The translations under genes and the position numbers were made by a program. 64,000 bases of DNA from Micromonospora purpureochromogenes (GTDB lineage: Bacteria; Actinomycetota; Actinomycetes; Mycobacteriales; Micromonosporaceae), in NCBI RefSeq assembly GCF_900091515.1, contig NZ_LT607410.1, forward strand, positions 3,906,001 to 3,970,000, written 5' to 3'. Each line of letters begins with the position of its first letter. Positions within the stretch are counted from its first letter, which is position 1. Below the pieces are notes generated by a model, which saw nothing but the letters and a program-made list of their open reading frames with translations, was not told where the DNA came from and ran no database searches. Shown here in pieces: positions 46,195-55,711 of this stretch.

Positions 46195-47457
46195 ATGACC
46201 GTCGAGCAGGGAGCCGGAGTGTTCTGGCGCTGGTGGGCCGCCGGCACGACCAGCCTGGTCGGGTCGGCGGTCGGCGGGGTGGCGCTGCCGCTGACCGCGC
46301 TGACCGTGCTGGACGCGACCGCCTTCGAGATGGGCCTGGTCGCCGCCGCCGGCTACGTGGCCTGGCTGGTGATCGGGCTGCCCGCCGGGGTCATCGTGCA
46401 GCGGTTGCCGCTGCGCGGCGCGCAGGTCGGCGCCGACCTGGCCCGCGCCGTCGCGGTGGCGTCCATCCCGCTGGCCTGGTGGTGGGGATGGCTGACCGTC
46501 GCCCAACTGGTCGTGGTGGCGCTGGTGGTCAGCTTCGCCAACGTGCTCTTCGACGTCGCCAACTCCACCTTCCTGCCGGCCATCGTCGGCCGCGAGCAGC
46601 TGCACGCCCGCAACAGCCTGACCTCGGCCACGCACGCCGCCACCCAGCTCAGCGGTCCCGCGCTGGGCGGGCTCGCGGTGCAGGCCCTCGGCGCGGTGCC
46701 GACGGTGCTGGTCGACGCGGCCAGCTACCTCGTCTCCGCGGCGCTGCTGCGCTCGCTGCCGGCCCGCCGCGCGGACGCACCCGACCGGTGGCCCCCGATC
46801 CGCCAGATGATCGGCGAGGGCTGGCGGTACGTGACCCGCCACCCGGTGATGGGCCCGACCATGTGGACCGCCACCGCGGTGAACTTCGTCTGCGGGGCGC
46901 AGCTCGCGGTCTACCCGCTCTACCTCGTCCGCGAGCTGCACGCCCCGGCCGTGCTGGTCGGCGTGCTGCTCGCCGTGGAGGGCGTCGGGTCGCTGGTGGG
47001 CGCCGCGCTGACCCCCTGGATCACCGGCCGGTGGGGCACCGCCCGGTCGGTCCTGGTCGCCTGCGTGGTCTCCGTCGCCGGCGCGTTCGTCGTCCCGCTC
47101 GGGGTCGGCTGGCCGGCGTACCTGGCGTTCGCCGTCGGCAACGTGGTCTTCGCCGGCAGCGTGGTGGTGCTCAGCGTGACCACCCGCACCTACCGGCAGA
47201 CGGCCAGCCCGCCCGAGCTGCTCTCCCGGGTGATGGCCACCGTCCGCTTCGTCTCCTGGGGCGCGATCCCCGTCGGCGGGCTGGTCGCCGGCGCTCTCGC
47301 CGGTGTCGTCGGCGCGCGGGGCACCCTGTTCGTCTTCGCCGCCGCCGCGGTGTGCGCGCCGCTGGCCCTGCTCCGCTCGCCCGTACGCCGGCTGCGGGAC
47401 TTCACCGACCTGCGGGTGGACGGCGTCGATCGCCGGGAGGTCCTCGGCGCTCGGTGA
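46195..47457 (+). CDS. MFS transporter (EntS/macrolide-efflux type)
   Basis: 420 aa, ATG at 46195, nine bases after GGGGG; a TTG at 46186 is also in frame. Twelve membrane segments; LPAGVIVQRLPLRGAQVGAD is the loop 2-3 region, and ANSTFLPAIVGREQLHARNS is typical of the enterobactin-exporter-like MFS_3 group. It probably exports a small toxic or redox-active compound. Paired with the divergent HxlR-peroxiredoxin gene, so expression may respond to oxidants. Confidence 0.88.
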   Translation: MTVEQGAGVFWRWWAAGTTSLVGSAVGGVALPLTALTVLDATAFEMGLVAAAGYVAWLVIGLPAGVIVQRLPLRGAQVGADLARAVAVASIPLAWWWGWLTVAQLVVVALVVSFANVLFDVANSTFLPAIVGREQLHARNSLTSATHAATQLSGPALGGLAVQALGAVPTVLVDAASYLVSAALLRSLPARRADAPDRWPPIRQMIGEGWRYVTRHPVMGPTMWTATAVNFVCGAQLAVYPLYLVRELHAPAVLVGVLLAVEGVGSLVGAALTPWITGRWGTARSVLVACVVSVAGAFVVPLGVGWPAYLAFAVGNVVFAGSVVVLSVTTRTYRQTASPPELLSRVMATVRFVSWGAIPVGGLVAGALAGVVGARGTLFVFAAAAVCAPLALLRSPVRRLRDFTDLRVDGVDRREVLGAR

Positions 47458-47466
47458 CGGGGGGGG

Positions 47467-48540
47467 TCAGCGCAGCGGCAGGGCCGCCGCGAGCCGGCGG
47501 ACCCGCTCCGGGTGGGTGAGCACGTCCACGTTGTCGACGTACTGGTCGACGGCGCCGACCGGCGGACGCCCGCGCAGCGCCGGGTCACCGATCGCGGCGC
47601 GCAACGCGGTGGCGAACCGGCCGGCGTCCAGCACCAGGAACGGCCGGCCGTGGAAGGGCCGCACCCGGGGGTCGACCGGCGCGGCGAGGCCCATGCCGTT
47701 CGTCCAGTCCGCGAGGGTCTCCAGGGCCCGGCCGAGCCCGGCCTCCCGCGCCGTCCAGCCGGCCGGCCCGAGGGCGTCGGTCAACGCGGCCACCACCGGC
47801 GGCGCCTGCGGCAGCTGGGCGAAGACGGTGCCGAGCCACTTGTCGTACGGGGGCCAGCGGCGGTGCAGCAGCAGCCCGAGGCGCATCAGGTCGCGGGCCA
47901 ACCCGGCGGTGACCATTCGGCTGCCCAGCTCGTCGCCGACCTCGGCGCACCGCCCGGCCAGGTGCTCGCACTGGCCGATCCGGGTCCAGGCGGCGCTCAG
48001 AACGTGGCGCCACACGTCGTCCGGGTACCAGGCCAGCCGGGCCCGGGCAGCGCGCAGCGCCCCGCCGAGCCCGTCATGGAAGACCGCCCCGCCGGTCAGC
48101 TCGGCCAGTCGCTGGCTCGGCAGCGACAGCCAGTCCTCCGTGGTGATCCCGGCGGCCGGGTCGAAACCGAGCCGGCCCCGTAGCCAGCCGCCGAGTTCGT
48201 CCACGCCGACCCCGTGTCGGTCACCGGCCGCGTCCACCACCCCCAGGCGGGTGCCGGGACCGCCGACGAACCGGGTCGGCCAGCCCAGGAACTGCGCCGG
48301 CAGGCCGACGTCCAGCGCGGCTCGGACCGGCGCGACGTCTGCGGCGTCGGCGACGAAGAGTTGGGCCCGCGGACCCCAGTCGTGGTCGGTGGAGCGGGGC
48401 GTGTCCAGCCCGAGCAGTTCCGAGCCGCCGTCGAGCAGGCCGGCGGCATAGGCCAACCCGGGACAGCGCCGCGCCAGCAGCGGCGCGAGGATCTCATCGT
48501 GGAACCTGCGGCAGAGCGTCAGGCCGGGTACGAACGCCAT
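47467..48540 (-). CDS. DUF4037 nucleotidyltransferase-like protein
   Basis: 357 aa, ATG at 48540. LLDGGSELLGLDTPRSTDHD followed by WGPRAQLFV resembles the G-S-x-n-D-x-D pattern of minimal nucleotidyltransferases at residues 37-60. The C-terminal half is DUF4037 (AYFARRDLV-like region here RLGLLLHRRWPPYDKWLGTV). Function not established. Convergent with the MFS gene (10 nt apart). Confidence 0.75.
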   Translation of the reverse strand: MAFVPGLTLCRRFHDEILAPLLARRCPGLAYAAGLLDGGSELLGLDTPRSTDHDWGPRAQLFVADAADVAPVRAALDVGLPAQFLGWPTRFVGGPGTRLGVVDAAGDRHGVGVDELGGWLRGRLGFDPAAGITTEDWLSLPSQRLAELTGGAVFHDGLGGALRAARARLAWYPDDVWRHVLSAAWTRIGQCEHLAGRCAEVGDELGSRMVTAGLARDLMRLGLLLHRRWPPYDKWLGTVFAQLPQAPPVVAALTDALGPAGWTAREAGLGRALETLADWTNGMGLAAPVDPRVRPFHGRPFLVLDAGRFATALRAAIGDPALRGRPPVGAVDQYVDNVDVLTHPERVRRLAAALPLR

Positions 48541-48647
48541 GCCGGCAGTCTGCCGGTGCGGGCCCGGGCCGCCACCGGATTACCGGCCCGCCTGCCGGTC
48601 GCCGCCGATAACCTGGACCGGAGGTGACGGATGGGAAGGTGGGGACG

Positions 48648-48866
48648 GTGACGCAGGAGCGCGCAGCGGCACGGCGTCGCCGGATGCTCGCGGCCGGCAT
48701 CCTCGCCGTGCTCGGGCTGGCGCTGCTCGGGCTCGGCCTGACCGTCGCCGACGGCGTCCTCGCCGGCGTCGAGGTGGTGCTGGCGATCGTGCTGCTGCTG
48801 GCCAGCTACGCCCTGCAGTACGTGGCCCGTCGCGAGACGCTCTACCGCCACGACGACGAGCGGTGA
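48648..48866 (+). CDS. Small two-helix membrane protein
   Basis: 72 aa from GTG 48648 (GTG at 48624 adds eight residues; neither is clearly better). Basic N-terminus (ERAAARRRR) then two membrane segments (MLAAGILAVLGLALLGLGLT; GVEVVLAIVLLLASYALQYV) and a charged end (ARRETLYRHDDER). No family recognised. Confidence 0.6.
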   Translation: MTQERAAARRRRMLAAGILAVLGLALLGLGLTVADGVLAGVEVVLAIVLLLASYALQYVARRETLYRHDDER

Positions 48867-48964
48867 GCCACGGCGGGACGGCGCGGGCCCGGACCGGAGC
48901 CGACCAGGCCGGCGCGGCACGCCAGGTCCCCACCCCGTCGTAGGGCTGTGACAGGCTGTCGGGC

Positions 48965-49885
48965 GTGGCACAGCGACCCCCGATCCTGCTGATCGACGCG
49001 CCGAGTCTCTACTTCCGGGCCTACTTCGGCATTCCCGAGTCGGTCGCGAAGACCGAGGACGGCCAGCCGGTCAACGCCGTCCGCGGCTTCCTCGACATGC
49101 TCGCCCAACTGGTGCGCACCCGCCGCCCCGACCGGATGGTCTGCGCACTGGACCACGACTGGCGGCCGGCCTGGCGGGTGGAGCTGCTGCCGTCGTACAA
49201 GGCGCACCGGGTGGCGCCGCAGGGCGGCGAGGTGGTGCCGGACACCCTCTCCCCGCAGGTGCCGATGATCCTGGAGGTGCTGGAGGCGATCGGCATCACC
49301 GCGGTCGGCGCGACCGGCTACGAGGCCGACGACGTGCTCGGCACGCTGTCGGTGACCCAGGACGCGCCGGTGGAGGTGGTCTCCGGCGACCGCGACCTGT
49401 TCCAGCTCGTCGACGACGGGCGCGGGGTGCGGCTGCTCTACATCGGGCGGGGCGTGGCCAAGCTGGACGACTGCGACGACGCGGCGGTCCGCGCCCGCTA
49501 CGGGGTGCCCGCCGACCGGTACGCCGACTTCGCCGCGCTGCGCGGCGACCCGAGCGACGGGCTGCCCGGCGTGCCCGGGGTGGGTGAGAAGACGGCCGCC
49601 CGGCTGATCGAGCGGTACGGCGGCCTCGCCGGCATCCTCGCCGCGCTGGACGAGCCCGGTTCCGGCTTCGCGCCGGGGCTGCGCACCAAGCTGGACGCGG
49701 CCCGGGGCTACCTGGCCGTCGCGCCGAAGGTGGTGGAGGTGGCCCGGGACGTACCGCTGCCGGCGCTGCCCACCGCGTTGCCGACGGCGCCCGCGCAGCC
49801 GGAACGGCTGCTGGAGCTGGCGCAGCGGTGGAACCTGGCCGGCTCCTGCCGGCGACTGGTCGACGCCCTCGCCGACCGGCCCTGA
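48965..49885 (+). CDS. 5'-3' exonuclease (PolA N-terminal-domain type)
   Basis: 306 aa, GTG at 48965. Structure-specific 5' nuclease: ILLIDAPSLYFRAYFGIPES at the N-terminus, GYEADDVLGTLS and VVSGDRDLFQLVDD with the acidic metal ligands, and GDPSDGLPGVPGVGEKTAAR the helix-hairpin-helix. It is like the stand-alone nuclease domain of DNA polymerase I and may process RNA primers or flaps. It has no polymerase domain, which is common for a second copy in actinobacteria. Convergent with the helicase gene. Confidence 0.92.
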   Translation: MAQRPPILLIDAPSLYFRAYFGIPESVAKTEDGQPVNAVRGFLDMLAQLVRTRRPDRMVCALDHDWRPAWRVELLPSYKAHRVAPQGGEVVPDTLSPQVPMILEVLEAIGITAVGATGYEADDVLGTLSVTQDAPVEVVSGDRDLFQLVDDGRGVRLLYIGRGVAKLDDCDDAAVRARYGVPADRYADFAALRGDPSDGLPGVPGVGEKTAARLIERYGGLAGILAALDEPGSGFAPGLRTKLDAARGYLAVAPKVVEVARDVPLPALPTALPTAPAQPERLLELAQRWNLAGSCRRLVDALADRP

Positions 49886-49942
49886 CCACCGCCGGGGCGG
49901 CCGGCGGGGCGGGCCCGGACGGGCGACGGACGCCGCGGGTTC

Positions 49943-52744
49943 TCAGGTGGAGAAGTGGTATGCCAGCACGCCGCGGTTGACCGCGGCGATCGCCTGCCGC
50001 GCGGTGGACCGCAGGTCGGCCGAGGCGCCACCGGAGTCGGCGAGCTGACCGAGCAGGTCGACGACCTGCCGGGACCAGCGCACGAAGTCGCCGGCGGGCA
50101 TCTCCCCGTCGATCTCGTGCCCGCTGGCCAGCACCTTGGCCAGGGCCTCGCCCCGGGCCCAGCGGTAGATCGGCCAGGCGAAGCCGAGGTCCGGCTCACG
50201 GGTGACGGTGAGACCCCGGCCGGCCTCGTCGGCCTCGATCTCCCCCCACAGCTTGAGCGTCTCGTCGACCGCGTCGGCGACCGGGCCGCGGGGCAGTCCG
50301 GCCCGCTCGTCGACGTCGCGGCGGGCCTCGAAGACGACCACCGAGACGGCGGCGGCCAGCTCGGCCGGGGAGAGCCCGTCCCAGACGCCCCGACGCAGGC
50401 ACTCGGCGACCAGCAGGTCGGCCTCGGTCCAGATCCGGCCGAGCATCCGGCCGGCGTCGGTCACCCCGCCGTCGGCGGAGAGGTAGCCCCGGGCGGTGAG
50501 CAGCGCGACGATCCGGTCGAACGTGCGGGCCAGCGAGCCGGTCCGGCCGGCCACCCGCTGGCGCAGCTCCTCGGTGTCCTTCTCCAGCCGGCGGCTCCGC
50601 TCCGCCCAGCGGGCGTGCTCCTCCCGGTCCGGGCAGCCGTGGCAGGGGTGGTTACGCAGCTCGGTGCGGAGCTGGCTGAGCCGGTGGTCCTCGCCGGCGG
50701 CCTGCCGGGAGCGGCCGCCGCGGCGACCGCCGTGCCGGTCCAGGCCGGTGCCGCTGACCTCGGCGGCGAGGTCGCGCCGGGCGCCCGGGGAGCGGTGGTT
50801 GAAGTTCTTGGGCACCCGGATGCGGGCGAGCACCTCCGCCGGGGTGGTGAAGTCGCCGGGGCTGACCCGGCCGGCCCAGCGGTCCTGGGTGAGCACCAGC
50901 GGGCGCGGCTCGCCGAAGCCGCCGGTGGCCGGGTCGAGGACGACGGCGAGCCCGGCCCGCCGGCCCGCCGGCACCCGGATCACGTCGCCGACCCGCAGCC
51001 GCTCCAGGGAGGCGACCGCCGCCGCCTTGCGCTGGGTCTGCCCCTGCCGGGCGATGGCCCGCTCGCGGTCGGCGATCGCCACCCGCAGCGCGAAGTACTC
51101 GTCGAAGTCGCCGTGGTGGCAGGCGGCCTCCACGCCGTACGCCTCGATGGTCTCGGTGTTGCGCTGCACCTGCCGGGCCAGGCCGACCACCGACCGGTCC
51201 GCCTGGAACTGCGCGAACGACGACTCCAGCAGCGCCCGGGCGGGCTCCGCGCCCACCGTGCCGACCAGGTTGACCGCCATGTTGTACGACGGCCGGAAGC
51301 TGGAGCGCAGCGGGTACGTCCGGGTGGAGGCGAGACCGGCGACGTGCCGCGGGTCGGTCTCCGGGGACCACACCACGACGGCGTGCCCCTCGACGTCGAT
51401 GCCGCGCCGGCCGGCCCGGCCGGTGAGCTGCGTGTACTCCCCCGGCGTCAGGTCGACGTGCGCCTCGCCGTTGAACTTGACCAGCCGTTCCAGCACCACG
51501 CAGCGGGCCGGCATGTTGATGCCCAGCGCGAGGGTCTCGGTGGCGAAGACCGCCTTGACCAGGCCGCGGACGAACAGCTCCTCGACGACCTCCTTGAACA
51601 CCGGCAGCATGCCGGCGTGGTGCGCGGCCAGGCCGCGCTCCAGCCCGTCCAGCCACTCCCAGTAGCCCAGCACCGTCAGGTCCTCGCCGGGGATGGCGGT
51701 GACCCGGGACTCGACCACCCGGCGGATCTCGGCGCGCTCCTCGGGCGAGGTGAGGCGCAGCCCGGCGGCGAGGCACTGCTGCACGGCGGCGGCGCAGCCG
51801 GCGCGGCTGAAGATGAACAGGATCGCCGGGAGCAGCCCTTCGCGGTCGAGCCGGTCGACGATGTCCGGCCGCATCGGACCGCGCCAGCGGGGACCGCGCC
51901 GGCCGGCCCCGGGGCCGGCGCTGCGCCCCTCGCCCAGCTCCAGGCGGCGCACCGTGTCGCGGGTGTAGCGCAGCAGCTCCGGGTGCACGTCGTGCTTGCG
52001 GGCCGCGTCCGCGTCGTGGAACAGGTCGAACATCCGCTTGCCGACCAGCATGTGCTGCCACAGCGGCACCGGCCGGTGCTCGCTGACCACCACCGCGGTC
52101 TCGCCGCGCACGGTGACCAGCCAGTCGGCGAACTCCTCGGCGTTGGAGACGGTGGCCGACAGCGAGACCAGGGTGACCGAGGCGGGCAGGTGGATGATCA
52201 CCTCTTCCCAGACCCCGCCGCGGAACCGGTCGGCGAGGTAGTGCACCTCGTCCATCACCACGTAGGCCAGGCCTTCCAGGGTGGCCGAGCCGGCGTAGAG
52301 CATGTTGCGCAGCACCTCGGTGGTCATCACCACCACGGGGGCGTCGCCGTTGATCGCGTTGTCGCCGGTGAGCAGGCCGACCTGCTCCGCGCCGTACCGG
52401 TCGACGAGGTCGTGGTACTTCTGGTTGGACAGCGCCTTGATCGGCGTGGTGTAGAAGCACTTGCGCCGGGCGGGCGGCTGCTCGCCGCCGTCGGCCGCCG
52501 GCGGCCGCGCGGGCGTCCCCCGCAGGGCCAGGTGTACGGCGAACTCGCCGACCACGGTCTTGCCGGCGCCGGTCGGAGCGCAGACGAGTACGCCGCTTCC
52601 CCGTTCCAGGGCCTGGCACGCCTCGCGCTGGAAGTCGTCGAGATCGAACCCCAGATCGAGGGCGAACTCGTCCAGCGCCGGGAACTGAGAGGCCTGCGCG
52701 GCCCGGCGGCGCGCCGCGGCGTACCGCTCTGCGGGGCTCGACAT
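49943..52744 (-). CDS. helY: Ski2-like DEAD/DEAH-box helicase (HelY-type)
   Basis: 933 aa, ATG at 52744. Walker A is VLVCAPTGAGKTVVGEFAVH; motif II is VVMDEVHYLADRFRGGVWEE; motif III is VSLSATVSNAEEFADWL; motif VI is YTQLTGRAGRRGIDVEGHAV. An SH3-like/beta insertion follows, then a C-terminal DSHCT domain (LVAECLRRGVWDGLSPAELA). Related to Mtr4/Ski2 RNA helicases and mycobacterial HelY. It probably unwinds structured RNA or RNA:DNA during decay or repair. Single gene. Confidence 0.93.
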   Translation of the reverse strand: MSSPAERYAAARRRAAQASQFPALDEFALDLGFDLDDFQREACQALERGSGVLVCAPTGAGKTVVGEFAVHLALRGTPARPPAADGGEQPPARRKCFYTTPIKALSNQKYHDLVDRYGAEQVGLLTGDNAINGDAPVVVMTTEVLRNMLYAGSATLEGLAYVVMDEVHYLADRFRGGVWEEVIIHLPASVTLVSLSATVSNAEEFADWLVTVRGETAVVVSEHRPVPLWQHMLVGKRMFDLFHDADAARKHDVHPELLRYTRDTVRRLELGEGRSAGPGAGRRGPRWRGPMRPDIVDRLDREGLLPAILFIFSRAGCAAAVQQCLAAGLRLTSPEERAEIRRVVESRVTAIPGEDLTVLGYWEWLDGLERGLAAHHAGMLPVFKEVVEELFVRGLVKAVFATETLALGINMPARCVVLERLVKFNGEAHVDLTPGEYTQLTGRAGRRGIDVEGHAVVVWSPETDPRHVAGLASTRTYPLRSSFRPSYNMAVNLVGTVGAEPARALLESSFAQFQADRSVVGLARQVQRNTETIEAYGVEAACHHGDFDEYFALRVAIADRERAIARQGQTQRKAAAVASLERLRVGDVIRVPAGRRAGLAVVLDPATGGFGEPRPLVLTQDRWAGRVSPGDFTTPAEVLARIRVPKNFNHRSPGARRDLAAEVSGTGLDRHGGRRGGRSRQAAGEDHRLSQLRTELRNHPCHGCPDREEHARWAERSRRLEKDTEELRQRVAGRTGSLARTFDRIVALLTARGYLSADGGVTDAGRMLGRIWTEADLLVAECLRRGVWDGLSPAELAAAVSVVVFEARRDVDERAGLPRGPVADAVDETLKLWGEIEADEAGRGLTVTREPDLGFAWPIYRWARGEALAKVLASGHEIDGEMPAGDFVRWSRQVVDLLGQLADSGGASADLRSTARQAIAAVNRGVLAYHFST

Positions 52745-52821
52745 GTCCTCAAGATTAGTGCGTACTCCGCACGGCTACCTGGCAAGGCCGTCCGGTGGGG
52801 TGGTCGGCGGGGGTCGGTAGG

Positions 52822-53595
52822 GTGCACGACGTGCCGGATCATGCCCAACCGCCCCATGTCCCGAGCGGCGCCGACGACGCCGTCCGCCCGGGTCCGCCCC
52901 GCCGCGCCGTGGAGGCGGTCCTGTTCGACTTCCACGGCACCCTGGCCCAGGTGGAGGAGCCCCGCGAGTGGGTACTCCAGGCGGCTGCCGCCTGCGGGGT
53001 GACGCTGGAGCGGATGCGGGCCACCGCGCTGGCCGACCGGCTGCTGACCGCGGGTCGGGCGGGCGGGCCGATGCCGGCGCGGGTGCCGCCGCGGCTGGCC
53101 GAGCTCTGGGCCGACCGGGACCTCTACCCGTACGCGCACCGGGGGGCCTACACCGGGCTGGCCGAGACGGTGGACGCCGGCATCGAGGGCTTCGCCGAGG
53201 CGCTCTACGAGCGGCTGCTGGTCCCGGAGGGCTGGGTGCCCTATCCGGGCGTCGAGGCCACCCTGGGCGCGCTGCACAAGGCGGGGGTGAAGGTGGCGGT
53301 GGTGAGCAACATCGGCTTCGACCTCCGGCCGCTCTTCGCCGCCTGGGGTCTCGACGGGCTGATCGACGCGTACGCCCTGTCGTACGAGGTGGGGCGCTGC
53401 AAGCCGGACCCGGGGATCTTCCTGCGCGCCTGCGGGATGCTGGGCGTGGACCCGGAGCGGACGCTGATGGTGGGCGACACCCCGGCCGACGCCGGCGCGG
53501 TCAACGCCGGCTGCTCGGTGCTGGTGCTGCCCTGCGCCGATCCGGGCCGGGAGAACGGCCTCGGCGCCGTGCTCGACCTGGCGCTGCGCGACTGA
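52822..53595 (+). CDS. HAD-superfamily hydrolase with variant motif I
   Basis: 257 aa, GTG at 52822 (GTG 52831 is an alternative). Haloacid dehalogenase-like: motif I is VLFDFHGTLAQVEEP, motif II VAVVSNIGFDLRP, motif III Lys in RCKPDPGIF, motif IV MVGDTPADAGAVNAG. In motif I (DxDxT) the second Asp is replaced by His, while the nucleophilic Asp and Thr remain. The other motifs are standard, so it may still be a phosphatase, perhaps slow or with another leaving-group preference. Confidence 0.85.
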   Translation: MHDVPDHAQPPHVPSGADDAVRPGPPRRAVEAVLFDFHGTLAQVEEPREWVLQAAAACGVTLERMRATALADRLLTAGRAGGPMPARVPPRLAELWADRDLYPYAHRGAYTGLAETVDAGIEGFAEALYERLLVPEGWVPYPGVEATLGALHKAGVKVAVVSNIGFDLRPLFAAWGLDGLIDAYALSYEVGRCKPDPGIFLRACGMLGVDPERTLMVGDTPADAGAVNAGCSVLVLPCADPGRENGLGAVLDLALRD

Positions 53596-53637
53596 CCTGC
53601 GGCGATATATCAGCGCTAACAGGGTCTTGATAATCAC

Positions 53638-53656
53638 GTTAGCATCGGCCGCTAAC
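53638..53656. promoter_or_regulatory. Palindrome before the TetR gene
   Basis: GTTAGC-N7-GCTAAC, a perfect inverted repeat ending 24 bp before the TetR start; a further GCTAAC half-site lies at 53615-53620. Likely the autoregulatory operator. Confidence 0.7.
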
Positions 53657-53679
53657 GCCGAGAGGTTATCGTCGCTATC

Positions 53680-54381
53680 GTGACCGAGACGTCGGCCCGG
53701 GACCGGATCGTGCGGGCCGCCGCCGCGCTGCTCGCCGAGGGCGGTCGGGCGGCGGTCTCCACCCGCGCGGTGAGCCGCGCCGCCGGGGTGCAGGCCCCCA
53801 CCATCTACCGCCAGTTCGGCGACCTGCGCGGCCTGCTCGACGCCGCCGCCAGCTACGGCTTCGCCGCGCACCTGCACGCGCAGGCCGCCCGCGAGCCGGC
53901 CGACGACCCGGTGGACGACCTGCGCCGGGGCTGGGACATGCACGTCGGGTTCGGCGTGGCCAACCCGGCCTTCCACACCCTGATGTACGGCGATCCGCGC
54001 CCCGGTGCGCGCCCCACCGCCGCCCGGGTGGCCGCCGACATCTTCCGCCAGCTCGTCGTGCGGGTGGCCGAGTCGGGGCGGCTGCGCGTCGACGTGGACC
54101 GGGCGGCCGAGATGGTCCACGCGGCCAGCTGCGGCGTCACCCTCACCCTGATCCAGGGCGGCGATCCGGGCCTGTCGGTCGCCACTCGGGAGGCGGTCGT
54201 CACGGCGACCTGCGCCGACAGCCCCGCCGCCCGCGCCGTCCGCCCACCCGACCGGCCGGTCCGCCACGCCGTCGCGCTGCGGGCGGCGCTGCCGCAACTG
54301 GCCGGCGACCTCACCCCGGCCGAGCGGGCGCTGCTCGCCGAGTGGCTGGACCGGCTGGCCGGCGCCGACCGGCCAGCCTGA
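53680..54381 (+). CDS. TetR-family regulator
   Basis: 233 aa, GTG at 53680. HTH in residues 10-55 (AAAALLAEGGRAAVSTRAVS, RAAGVQAPTIYRQFGDLRGL). The C-terminal domain (TetR_C_33-like; WDMHVGFGVANPAFHTLMYG) resembles regulators of small hydrophobic ligands. It stands alone, with REP-like repeats downstream, so a target other than itself cannot be named; the EamA exporter 335 bp downstream is a candidate. Confidence 0.87.
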   Translation: MTETSARDRIVRAAAALLAEGGRAAVSTRAVSRAAGVQAPTIYRQFGDLRGLLDAAASYGFAAHLHAQAAREPADDPVDDLRRGWDMHVGFGVANPAFHTLMYGDPRPGARPTAARVAADIFRQLVVRVAESGRLRVDVDRAAEMVHAASCGVTLTLIQGGDPGLSVATREAVVTATCADSPAARAVRPPDRPVRHAVALRAALPQLAGDLTPAERALLAEWLDRLAGADRPA

Positions 54382-54386
54382 TCCGT

Positions 54387-54601
54387 CCGGCGGCCTGGCG
54401 GTGCTCGCGGCGGCGGTGAACCGCCGTCCCGGCGGGGACGGCGGCGCGGCCGGCGGGGATGATCCACTCCGTTCCGGCGGTCTGGCGGTGTTCGCAGCGG
54501 CGGTAGACCGCCATTCCGGCGAGACGGCGGCGCCGCACCGGCGAGCATGATCCACTCCAGAACCGAGGCGTGGCGGTGTTTGAGGGCGCGGGAAACCGCC
54601 A
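54387..54601. repeat. REP-like palindromic repeats, 2.5 copies
   Basis: Two ~85-bp units (54387-54470 and 54474-54558) share GGCGGYCTGGCGGTG, GGCGGTRRACCGCC, CCGGCG and the end GATGATCCACTCC or CATGATCCACTCC. A third, partial unit (54559-54601) keeps TGGCGGTGTTTG and AAACCGCCA. Each contains an inverted GGCGGT/ACCGCC core. They fill the 54382-54715 gap; no coding sequence seen. Confidence 0.8.
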
Positions 54602-54715
54602 GGAAAGCGAGATGAAGAGCCAGCGGACCGGCGAGCGCCACCGCCGGCGTGTGGGTGTGCACGCCATGGGCCACCGGCTGCGGGCTCACCGGGTGGGCGC
54701 ACTAGCGTCGCGGGA

Positions 54716-55711
54716 ATGGACTCCCAGGCCCGCCCGTCGACGCCCGCCCGCATCCTGCGACGCTGGGGAACCGGCCAGGTGGGGGCGGTCGGGCTGGTGC
54801 TCGGCGGCGCACTGTCGGTGCACTTCGGCTCGGCGGTCGCCGCGCTGCTCTTCCCCCGGGCCGGGGTGGCCGGCACGGTCACGCTGCGGCTGACCATCGG
54901 CGCGCTGCTCATGCTGCTGGTGTGCCGGCCCCGGCTGCGGGGCTACGGCCGGGGCGACTGGGCGTCGGTGGTCCTGTTCGGGCTCGCCCTGGCCGGCATG
55001 AACTCGGTTTTCTACCAGGCCATCGAGCGGATCCCGCTGGGGCCGGCGGTGACCCTGGAGGTGCTCGGGCCGCTCACCCTGTCGGTGCTGACCGCCCACC
55101 GGTGGACCGCGTGGTGCTGGGCCGGCCTGGCGCTGGCCGGGGTGGCGCTGCTCGGCCAGGGCGGGTTCGACCGGCTGAACCCGGTCGGCGCCGGCCTGGC
55201 GCTGGGCGCGGGGGCGCTCTGGGCGGCGTACATCGTCTGCTCGGCCCGGGTCGGCGGCCGGTTCCCCCGGGCCGACGGGCTGGCCCTGGCCATGACGGTC
55301 GCGGCCCTGCTCACCCTGCCGTTCGGGCTGGCCGACGGCGGGACGCGGCTGTGGCACCCGGCCGTGCTGGCGCTCGGCGCCGGGCTGGCGCTGCTCGCCT
55401 CGGTGCTGCCCTACACCCTCGAACTGCTGGCGCTGCGCCGGCTGGCCACCTCGACCTTCGCGGTGCTGATGAGCCTCGGCCCGGCGCTCGCCGCGCTCGC
55501 CGGTTGGCTGGTCCTCGGGCAGGACCTGCACCTGATGGAGGTGCTCGCCATCGCCCTGGTCGTCGCCGCCAGCATCGGAGCCGTGCGGGCCGGCACGCCG
55601 CGCACCGCCGACCGACCGGAGGGCCCGGCCGCCGCGCCGGCCGGCCCGGTGGGCACCGGCACGGACATCCAGCTCAGCGCAGCAACCGCACCGCCGCCGG
55701 CACGGCGGTGA
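54716..55711 (+). CDS. EamA-family exporter (RhtA-like)
   Basis: 331 aa, ATG at 54716. Ten membrane helices in two EamA repeats (VTLRLTIGALLMLLVCRPRL; LALGAGALWAAYIVCSARVG). GMNSVFYQAIERIPLGPAVT followed by LEVLGPLTLSVLT is characteristic of threonine/homoserine exporter RhtA homologues. The C-terminus is a polar Pro/Ala tail that overlaps the convergent kinase gene by 38 nt. Confidence 0.88.
   Translation: MDSQARPSTPARILRRWGTGQVGAVGLVLGGALSVHFGSAVAALLFPRAGVAGTVTLRLTIGALLMLLVCRPRLRGYGRGDWASVVLFGLALAGMNSVFYQAIERIPLGPAVTLEVLGPLTLSVLTAHRWTAWCWAGLALAGVALLGQGGFDRLNPVGAGLALGAGALWAAYIVCSARVGGRFPRADGLALAMTVAALLTLPFGLADGGTRLWHPAVLALGAGLALLASVLPYTLELLALRRLATSTFAVLMSLGPALAALAGWLVLGQDLHLMEVLAIALVVAASIGAVRAGTPRTADRPEGPAAAPAGPVGTGTDIQLSAATAPPPARR

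Noticed and set aside
54382..54715. CRISPR-like spacing of repeats
   Set aside because: Units are ~87 bp, imperfect and only 2.5 copies, with no unique spacers and no cas genes.
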